From a virus: DNA of 27,402 nucleotides. Below the pieces are notes generated by a model that did not search any database, was not told the origin of the DNA, and saw only the letters and a program-made list of their open reading frames with translations. Positions 13,143-19,903 of the stretch are shown here, one piece after another (within the stretch, counting starts at the first letter, position 1; each line of letters starts with the position of its first letter). Location of the stretch: the IMG/VR virus record IMGVR_UViG_3300030108_001702, positions 1 through 27,402 of that record. One strand, written 5' to 3'. A program made the translations under genes and the position numbers.

Positions 13143-16100
13143 ATGGCTTCTGTAGCTGAGATAAAAACTTTTCTCGACTCTGCATCTGATGAGTTTAGAA
13201 AGTCTCCAAAATACCAACAAGTAGTGGATATATACGAAAGACGATCTTATAGAACGTACCGTCCCCCGAAACCTCCTCCTGAACCGGATATTATAGATCA
13301 ATTTGAAGAGTTTGCTAAAGGTATACCTGCGGGCATTGTAGGGCTTGGAGAGTTAGGTGCGTTAGGTATAGCCACTCTTTTAGACGAAGATAACGAACTT
13401 GCTGCGCGTAAAGCAATACAAGAAACAGCAGCCCCCATCAAAGAGTTTTTTAGTGCAGACAAGGGTTCAGAAGAAGCGGTAGGGCGTAAGTTTGGAGAAG
13501 CACTAGGTTCTTTTGCAGGATTAGGAATTACTTCTCTTGTGCCTTATGCAGGTGTTCCTTTGGCGGCAACGCTCGCTACAAGTGCTGGTGCTGGTGAAGC
13601 AAGTGAAAGGGCCAGAGCCGCAGGAGCAACTCAAGAAGAACGTAGTAGAGCCGCGTTACTCGGTACTGCTGTAGGGGCCAGTGAACTTATACCTATATTT
13701 AAACTGAAGAGTTTAAGAGAAGTTCTTGGAGACAACGCACTCCTTAACGGGGTAGAAAGAATAAAACGTGCCGCAACTGCGGGAGGATTTGAAGCAGCCC
13801 AAGAAGCCGCAGCGGGCATTGCACAGAATGCCATTCAACGTGGGTACGATCCTAGTCAAGATTTAATCAACGCTGATGTAGCAGAAGAAGGTACTTATGG
13901 TGGTGCGGTGGGTGCCACAGTACAGGCACTATTAGATTTATCACTGCCAAAAACTAGGAAAACAGGAGAAACTGGTCCGGTTGAAACGGGCGATCAGACT
14001 AAAGGAAAGACTGATGAAACGGTAAAAGGTGCGCTTGAAGGTCAATTTGATGACGATGCAGGTGGTGCAAAAGTAGAAACAAAAGAGACATTCCTTACTC
14101 AGGCACAGTTCGATAAACGTGTAAAAACGCTTGTAGACACTGAAAACGTCTCTGAAGAAGAAGCTAGAAGAACTGTTAGCTCTATAGCAACTTTGCGCCC
14201 TACAGAAAAAGAAGCCACTGATAAGATAAAAGGAAACTTAACTAGGGTAAAAAACTTATCAACTAGGGTTAACAATGACATAAAAACAATAAGTAATAAA
14301 AAATCTGACCCTAAAAAAGTAGAAGCTGCCAAACAAAGGCTGCTTGAGGACACAAAAACTTTAGGGCAAATCGGTCCTGAAGTTAATACCATACTTCAAC
14401 AGAGCGAGTTAAACCTAAAGAAGGGCGCAGTAAAGAAAGCATATGATTCTTATTTAGAAAAAGGGCCGTTACAAAAAGGCAATGAGCTATTAAAGAAAAG
14501 CAAACAATTTATTAAAGACAATAAGATACGCTCAACGCCAACGAGACTTAGAAAGTCGAAAGGTAAAATCGCTGATGGCGCAGTAGCTACAGGTACAATA
14601 GCTGATGGCGCAGTAACTGAAAACATAACCGCAACACCGGGTAAGGTTAGTGGTCCTACAGTAGATACTTCTAAGAAATTAAGTAGCGATGAAATCGAAT
14701 TAGCAGGGCTTAGAGAAACGCTAGATGGTCTCACTGGAGGTAAAGATGCAGAAGGCAACTATAGAAAAGCCACTATGGAGGATATGGATAGAATACTTAG
14801 TATTGAAGATCAAATAAAAGGAGTAGAAAAAAGAATTGCATCTGAAGCTCCCGCTGATACTACTGATACTACTGATACTACTGGTGCTACTGGTACTCCA
14901 GCCCCCGAAACATTCCTTAGCATAGAAACAGCAAAAGAAGATCCGAGTATAAAAAGAAGCGATACAAGTTTTATAGATAGTAGAAATAAAAAAGTACCTA
15001 TAGAGAAAACCACTACAAAAGATTTAAACGCTTACAACAATGTAAAAAATAATAAATTTACGAACGCCAAAGAAGAAGCGGCTCAAGCAATATTTGCACC
15101 TTACAAAACTATTCAAGATGGGTTTGACCATTTAGCATATCAAATTGCTGAATACCGAGCACGTATAGACAATAATGAAAGCCTATCAAGAAAAGAAAGA
15201 GCAGATTTGTTCTCTGAGTCTCCTTTTGAATTAGCTAGAAAACATGTGCTAGGTGAAGGAGGAGCCAAACCAAAAACGCCCTACAGTGATAGAGCACGAA
15301 AACATTTTATACTTTTAACTGATAATTACTATAAAGCACTTAATAAAAAATACATAAAAGAACGAAAACAAGCCGAAGCTGAAGCCGATGCTAAAGCCAA
15401 AGCCGAAGCTGAAGCCGATGCTAAAGCCAAAGCCGAAGCTGAAGCCCAAGCCGAAGCCGATGCTAAAGCCAAAGCTAAAGCTGAAGCCAAAACCAAAACC
15501 AAAGCCAAAACCAAAACCAAAACCAAAGCCAAAACCGCTGAAGAGAAAAGAAACGAAAAAAAGAAAAGAGAGATAGAGGCGGCACGGGCTAGAAAAGGTG
15601 GTGTAACAGATGAAACAGGCAATCTTAGAAATTTAAGCTTTGAAGAAATAGTTGCAATAAATAAAGAAAGGGCCAAAGAAAGAAGGGAAAAAGAAAAACA
15701 AGATAGATTAAAAAATCAAAATAACGAACGAAACGAAGCGTCAACAAAAGGAAGCGTTAGCCCCGTTAATAATGCCAAAATTGAAGCCGCGCAAAAAAGA
15801 GTTTTAGCAATAAATGCAGAGTTACAGACAACTCAAACCGAAATGGAACAAGCTATTACGGAAGGAGATAACAATAAAGCTAAAAAATTAGAAGGCAAAG
15901 AACAAAGACTAAAAAGAGAAAAAGCTAAACTTGTAAGGCAATTTCCTAGTATTGCAAACTTTGCGTTGCCAACAGAGGCGGTGCAAGAGTCTATAGAAAA
16001 CGTCAGCCCTAAAGTAGTTACTGCGCTGAAGAAAAACGATCTAGCCGCTGCGCTAGAGCAGATGTCTAATACAGCTACCTCTAACTACTTACGGATACTA

Positions 16101-19100
16101 AGCAAGCGTTTAGTGTCCCCGGTAACAGGTACGAAAGTTAAAGTAGTCAAGAACTTAAAGCTAAACGGCAAACCTGTGTCGGGGTCTTTTGATGCCACAA
16201 CTAACACCATATCGCTAGACAGCGTAACAGGAATCAACTACCACACAGTGTTGCACGAGGTAGGACATGCTCTGGGGCAATCTAATTTAGCTAATAACCC
16301 AACAAGTGCCTTCTCTGTGCAGATGAATAAACTTTATAACGAAGTGAAGGATCTGTTAGGTAGTGCATACGGAGTACAAGGAGGCGTACAAGAATTTTTT
16401 GCAGAGGGTATGAGTAACGAGTCTTTTAGAAAAGACTTAAATAAGTTACACATCAAGGGCGAACCCAAAAGTGTCTTGCAATATTTCCAAGAAATTACAC
16501 AAAACCTAATAAATAGAATATTCGGTAGGAATACTTACAAATCTAAAACGGCTTTGTCTGAGTTCAACGAGTTACTAGATACCGTACTGTCTCCTGATCC
16601 TGATGGACGAGGTGCTGAAAGGCTGTCTGCTGAAGCTGACTTAGAGGGAGTAGAACAATCTCTGGGAGTCATGGGATCTATATGGAAACAGCTACGCAAA
16701 AACCCTTTGAGCACTGGGGAGAGAAACAAACTTGCAGATGATTCAAGACAATTTCTTGAAGATGTGCCCAATGCAACAGGTAATTTAATGTTGAGTTTGA
16801 GGGGTCTGCAAGCCGTAGCTGATATATCTAAAAAATACTTTGGTGAATTAGGAGAATCACTTTACAGGGCCGTTAAAGAACAACGCGGGGCAATGCAGTT
16901 ATCAGATGAAAACGTAGACATTGTTGTAAATAGTTTGGCTAATATAGAGAAGAAATTCGGCAAAGAAGAATATGATCGTCTTTCTAAAGTTATTTATAGC
17001 GAAGAATACGGTGCCACCATATATCAAATTGATCCTACCTTAGATGATAACCAAGGGTTATTGCGGTATGGAGGTAGTAAAGCACAATATGCAAGATGGA
17101 AGAGAGTAAAGAAAGAATTTAATAACCTAGAAGGTGAAACCCAACGTGTTTACAAGCAAATGCGAGGGCTGTACAGAAGGCAGTATTTAAAACTAAGAGA
17201 CATACTTTATGATCGAATAGCCGCTACAGCAGGTAAAAAAGAAGCGGATAAGATAAAAAGTAAAGTTTTTGACAAGATATTTAGTAAGAACTTACTGGAC
17301 GTATACTTTCCTTTAGCAAGAGAGGGGCGGTATAAAGTTAAATATTTCACTAAGCCCACAAGCAAACGTGCGAAAAAAGACGTTTACAACATGGAGATGG
17401 TAGGCACTCTAGCCGAAGCCAACGACCTAGTAAAAGAACTAGAAGCTGATCCAGATGTCATAAGAGTAGAAAAACCAATAGACAGCAAGGTAGATGCAGG
17501 GTCACTCAGTGACAGAGTGCCACCAATAGGGTTTGTAAATGACATACTCACCGCGTTAGATAAAGGTCTAGCTCCTAAAAAAGGAGAGACAGAAACGCCT
17601 GAACAGCGAAAAATGCGAACACAGGTGAAAGAGCAAGTTGTAAATACGTTTGTTGAGACGCTTCCAGAGACTTCTGTTGCAAGGTCATTATCTAAAAGAA
17701 AGCAAATTGCAGGGTATAAAGAAGACCCTATGATAGCCTTGCGTACAAAAGCATACGATCTTGGTAGACAAGCCGTTCGTTTAGAAAGCAGTAAGAACAT
17801 ACTAGGGATAGAAAACAAAATCATAGAAGCTTATAAGGCTAAAGAAGATACTTTAGATAGGAGTCTTACTGGTAAATCTCTCACTCAAATATACCAAGAG
17901 TTACTGCTCAGAGCGGAGTTTGCACGTAATCCACCCCCCGACATGATAGCGCAGACAATAAACCAAGGAGCTTTTGTTTATACCATAGGATTTAACGCTT
18001 CTTCAGCCATAGTCAACCTATCTCAAGTGCCTTTGTTTGTGCTTCCTTATCTTGGTGGTAAGTACGGATACAGAAAAACTGTACCTGCAATGCTTAAAGC
18101 GGCACAAACAGTTACCAGATCGTTTAAAGATTTAGACGTAGGGTTAGATAATTTTTATTCGCGTGACTTTGAAGGAAACTACACGTTAGACCCTGACAAG
18201 GTTAAAGACATGAGTGCTGAAGACAAGAAGATGTTTAAAAACATGGAAGCACTTGTAGAATTAGCCACTAGGGAAGGCGCATTAACAAAGTCTTTCTTGA
18301 TAGATACTTTAGGGTTACAGAAAGAATCTTTTAAAACAGGAAGAGAAAGAACAGGATCTAGCCCAAGAAAAGTTTTAGATAAGATAACTGGCATCTCTGC
18401 CGCTATGTTTAACGTAGCAGAACGCTACAACAGACAGACTACTATGGTCATGTCTTATCAATTAGCTTTGGATAAAATTAGTGGAGGAAAAAAAGACTAC
18501 AAATTTACGAAAGAAGAACTAAACGCAGCCGCGCGTGAAGCTCTTGATGATACAGTAGATACTAACGGTGGGTCTTTCTTAGAAACTTCTCCAAGACTAT
18601 CTCAACAAGGTATAGGTAGAGTTGCCCTTATGTACAAGAACTACGGGCTACAGATGTACTATACAATGATTAAATCTGGGTACAAAGCTATGGGCAAAGC
18701 AGAGCTATCATCTGACCCAGAAGAAAATAAACGATTACGGAAAGAAGGCATAAAACAATTACTAGGCTTTCATGGGTCAGCTTTGTTCTTTGCAGGAGTG
18801 CAAGGACTGCCTTTGTATGGTGCGGTAAGTATGATTGCTAACGCATACCTTGACGATGATGAAGATGATTTTGATAAAATAGTAAGAGATTATATAGGTG
18901 AGGGTTGGTATAAAGGGGTAGTTAACCAACTCACAGGAGCAGACGTTGCTACAAGAATACGTTTGACAGGACTACTTATACAAGACAATAGATACAATAC
19001 TAAACCTTCTCCTGAAGAATTTATTGGATTTTACTTGGGTGGCCCCGCACTCAGCACCGTTAAACGTATTACAAGAGGTATAGAAGATCTTTCAAGTGGA

Positions 19101-19601
19101 GAGGTAGAGCGAGGAATAGAATCTATGCTCCCTGCAGGAATAGCAAACTTTTGGAAAGCTAATCCACTACTTAACGGTAGGTATGTACGTGAAGGCATAG
19201 TAACCCGAAGAGGTGATCCGATCTATGATGATATAAGTAGTGGCGAGTTAGCGGCTCAAATGTTTGGATTCGCTCCTAACGAGTACACGAAACGGCAAGA
19301 AGTAAACATGATCGAGAAAAAAATTGATCGTACTATTAATGAGAACAGAACAAAACTTCTTAGAGAGCTTTATGTAGCTACGAGACATAATGACGGAGAA
19401 AGAAGGAATGCAGCTTTTAAAGATATTCAAAAGTTTAATAATAAACATCCGACTTTTTACATAAGTATTAACACTATACAAAAATCCTTACGCTCCCATT
19501 TAAAAACATCTGCTTTGATGCACAATGGGGTTTTATTAAGTTCTGGTATGCGAAAGGCCATTGAAGAACAGACTGAGGCTTTAGAAACGCTATATGAATA
19601 A
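13143..19601 (+). CDS. Large polyvalent ejection protein with metallopeptidase domain
   Basis: A 2152-aa protein presumably stored in the virion and injected with the DNA. Residues 60-81 and 118-165 are Gly/Ala-rich hydrophobic stretches in a context (GATQEERSRAALLGTAVGAS, then GGFEAAQEAAAG) typical of the membrane-active N-terminus of phage large polyvalent proteins. Residues 280-940 are charged and repeat-rich. They hold two IADGAVT units (477-491), DTT x3 (572-580) and an Ala/Lys/Glu tract (about 743-800). Residues about 950-1130 form a zinc-peptidase-like domain: H1038-E1039-V-G-H1042, with a downstream EFFAE (E1084, E1088) able to give the third ligand. The C-terminal kilo-residue has the QGAFVYTIGFNASSAIVNLS region (about 1608), a hydrophobic patch near 1873 and a final helical domain (about 2040-2150). 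This resembles large polyvalent protein C-terminal domains (LPD38 type, from memory). It is the last gene of the arm. Confidence 0.85.
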   Translation: MASVAEIKTFLDSASDEFRKSPKYQQVVDIYERRSYRTYRPPKPPPEPDIIDQFEEFAKGIPAGIVGLGELGALGIATLLDEDNELAARKAIQETAAPIKEFFSADKGSEEAVGRKFGEALGSFAGLGITSLVPYAGVPLAATLATSAGAGEASERARAAGATQEERSRAALLGTAVGASELIPIFKLKSLREVLGDNALLNGVERIKRAATAGGFEAAQEAAAGIAQNAIQRGYDPSQDLINADVAEEGTYGGAVGATVQALLDLSLPKTRKTGETGPVETGDQTKGKTDETVKGALEGQFDDDAGGAKVETKETFLTQAQFDKRVKTLVDTENVSEEEARRTVSSIATLRPTEKEATDKIKGNLTRVKNLSTRVNNDIKTISNKKSDPKKVEAAKQRLLEDTKTLGQIGPEVNTILQQSELNLKKGAVKKAYDSYLEKGPLQKGNELLKKSKQFIKDNKIRSTPTRLRKSKGKIADGAVATGTIADGAVTENITATPGKVSGPTVDTSKKLSSDEIELAGLRETLDGLTGGKDAEGNYRKATMEDMDRILSIEDQIKGVEKRIASEAPADTTDTTDTTGATGTPAPETFLSIETAKEDPSIKRSDTSFIDSRNKKVPIEKTTTKDLNAYNNVKNNKFTNAKEEAAQAIFAPYKTIQDGFDHLAYQIAEYRARIDNNESLSRKERADLFSESPFELARKHVLGEGGAKPKTPYSDRARKHFILLTDNYYKALNKKYIKERKQAEAEADAKAKAEAEADAKAKAEAEAQAEADAKAKAKAEAKTKTKAKTKTKTKAKTAEEKRNEKKKREIEAARARKGGVTDETGNLRNLSFEEIVAINKERAKERREKEKQDRLKNQNNERNEASTKGSVSPVNNAKIEAAQKRVLAINAELQTTQTEMEQAITEGDNNKAKKLEGKEQRLKREKAKLVRQFPSIANFALPTEAVQESIENVSPKVVTALKKNDLAAALEQMSNTATSNYLRILSKRLVSPVTGTKVKVVKNLKLNGKPVSGSFDATTNTISLDSVTGINYHTVLHEVGHALGQSNLANNPTSAFSVQMNKLYNEVKDLLGSAYGVQGGVQEFFAEGMSNESFRKDLNKLHIKGEPKSVLQYFQEITQNLINRIFGRNTYKSKTALSEFNELLDTVLSPDPDGRGAERLSAEADLEGVEQSLGVMGSIWKQLRKNPLSTGERNKLADDSRQFLEDVPNATGNLMLSLRGLQAVADISKKYFGELGESLYRAVKEQRGAMQLSDENVDIVVNSLANIEKKFGKEEYDRLSKVIYSEEYGATIYQIDPTLDDNQGLLRYGGSKAQYARWKRVKKEFNNLEGETQRVYKQMRGLYRRQYLKLRDILYDRIAATAGKKEADKIKSKVFDKIFSKNLLDVYFPLAREGRYKVKYFTKPTSKRAKKDVYNMEMVGTLAEANDLVKELEADPDVIRVEKPIDSKVDAGSLSDRVPPIGFVNDILTALDKGLAPKKGETETPEQRKMRTQVKEQVVNTFVETLPETSVARSLSKRKQIAGYKEDPMIALRTKAYDLGRQAVRLESSKNILGIENKIIEAYKAKEDTLDRSLTGKSLTQIYQELLLRAEFARNPPPDMIAQTINQGAFVYTIGFNASSAIVNLSQVPLFVLPYLGGKYGYRKTVPAMLKAAQTVTRSFKDLDVGLDNFYSRDFEGNYTLDPDKVKDMSAEDKKMFKNMEALVELATREGALTKSFLIDTLGLQKESFKTGRERTGSSPRKVLDKITGISAAMFNVAERYNRQTTMVMSYQLALDKISGGKKDYKFTKEELNAAAREALDDTVDTNGGSFLETSPRLSQQGIGRVALMYKNYGLQMYYTMIKSGYKAMGKAELSSDPEENKRLRKEGIKQLLGFHGSALFFAGVQGLPLYGAVSMIANAYLDDDEDDFDKIVRDYIGEGWYKGVVNQLTGADVATRIRLTGLLIQDNRYNTKPSPEEFIGFYLGGPALSTVKRITRGIEDLSSGEVERGIESMLPAGIANFWKANPLLNGRYVREGIVTRRGDPIYDDISSGELAAQMFGFAPNEYTKRQEVNMIEKKIDRTINENRTKLLRELYVATRHNDGERRNAAFKDIQKFNNKHPTFYISINTIQKSLRSHLKTSALMHNGVLLSSGMRKAIEEQTEALETLYE
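14571..14615 (+). repeat. Direct repeat, 15 bp x 2, 30-bp period (ADGAV)
   Basis: GCTGATGGCGCAGTA occurs at 14571-14585 and again at 14601-14615 inside the giant ejection protein gene. The translated units (KIADGAVA and TIADGAVT) look like phage tail-fibre shaft repeats. Confidence 0.9.
14856..14882 (+). repeat. Tandem repeat, 9 bp x 3 (Asp-Thr-Thr)
   Basis: Three exact copies of GATACTACT (14856-14864, 14865-14873, 14874-14882) followed by degenerate GGTGCTACTGGTACT. It codes for a DTT/GATGT linker in the giant ejection protein, next to a Pro-rich turn. Confidence 0.93.
15371..15535 (+). repeat. Ala/Lys/Glu low-complexity repeat (30-bp unit x about 2.5, then 6-bp AAACCA-type units)
   Basis: A 30-base unit (AGCCGAAGCTGAAGCCGATG followed by CTAAAGCCAA) is repeated exactly at 15371-15400 and 15401-15430, with a partial third copy to 15446. 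It then degrades into AAAGCC/AAAACC hexamers to about 15535. It encodes alternating Ala with Glu/Asp/Lys, then Lys-Thr/Lys-Ala pairs, like the long charged helices of TolA-type proteins. Confidence 0.93.
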
Positions 19602-19622
19602 AAACCCCCCAGTTAAGGGGGG
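19600..19622 (-). terminator. Rho-independent terminator for the leftward (replication) transcript
   Basis: A perfect six-pair hairpin: CCCCCC at 19605-19610, loop AGTTAA, GGGGGG at 19617-19622. On the minus strand it is followed by TTTTT (19604-19600) and then ATT. On the plus strand it is followed by CTAATGCG with no T run, so it should stop leftward transcription before it enters the late genes. Confidence 0.8.
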
Positions 19623-19644
19623 CTAATGCGTGGGAGAACATGCA

Positions 19645-19661
19645 TGACAGTGGAACTGTCA
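19645..19661. other. Inverted repeat TGACAGT-GGA-ACTGTCA
   Basis: A perfect 7-bp inverted repeat with a 3-base loop lies between the two convergent gene arms. Neither strand has a T tract next to it, so it is not an ordinary intrinsic terminator. It could be a second hairpin in either 3' untranslated region, or a protein-binding site. Together with the C6/G6 hairpin it fills the 71-base intergenic gap. Confidence 0.6.
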
Positions 19662-19672
19662 AAGACATAATA

Positions 19673-19903
19673 TCACACCGTTCTCCACACTCGTAACCCT
19701 AAACAACCGTTTTCGACCCATATTTTAGTTAAAAACTGCCATTTTCTCTGTACAAATACGTCTTTTATCTGTTTTTTAGCTTTTTCCGTATTAATACAGG
19801 GTATAAAAATAGAGGCGTTTACGTGCATAGTATCCCAATCTACTACTATTTTTACTCCATCTGGAGACAAATCATAAGTCCGAAGTATCTCCGGTTTCGT
19901 CAT
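19673..19903 (-). CDS. Small protein of unknown function (76 aa), end of replication operon
   Basis: The product starts MTKPEILRTYDLSPDG, continues with KIVVDWDTMHVNASIFIPCI and ends LGLRVWRTV. The balanced mix of strands and one Lys-rich helix (NTEKAKKQIKDVFVQRKW) looks like a real folded domain. The gene overlaps the 3' end of the primase-helicase gene by 32 bases. Three in-frame starts exist (GTG 19912, ATG 19909, ATG 19903). The 19903 start is chosen because GTAGGTG lies 6 bases before it. No family is recognised; translation with the primase suggests a helper in replication. Confidence 0.65.
   Translation of the reverse strand: MTKPEILRTYDLSPDGVKIVVDWDTMHVNASIFIPCINTEKAKKQIKDVFVQRKWQFLTKIWVENGCLGLRVWRTV

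Noticed and set aside
15388-15576. An open frame coding KPKPK repeats
   Set aside because: It is a frame-shifted shadow of the Ala/Lys repeat inside the giant ejection gene.
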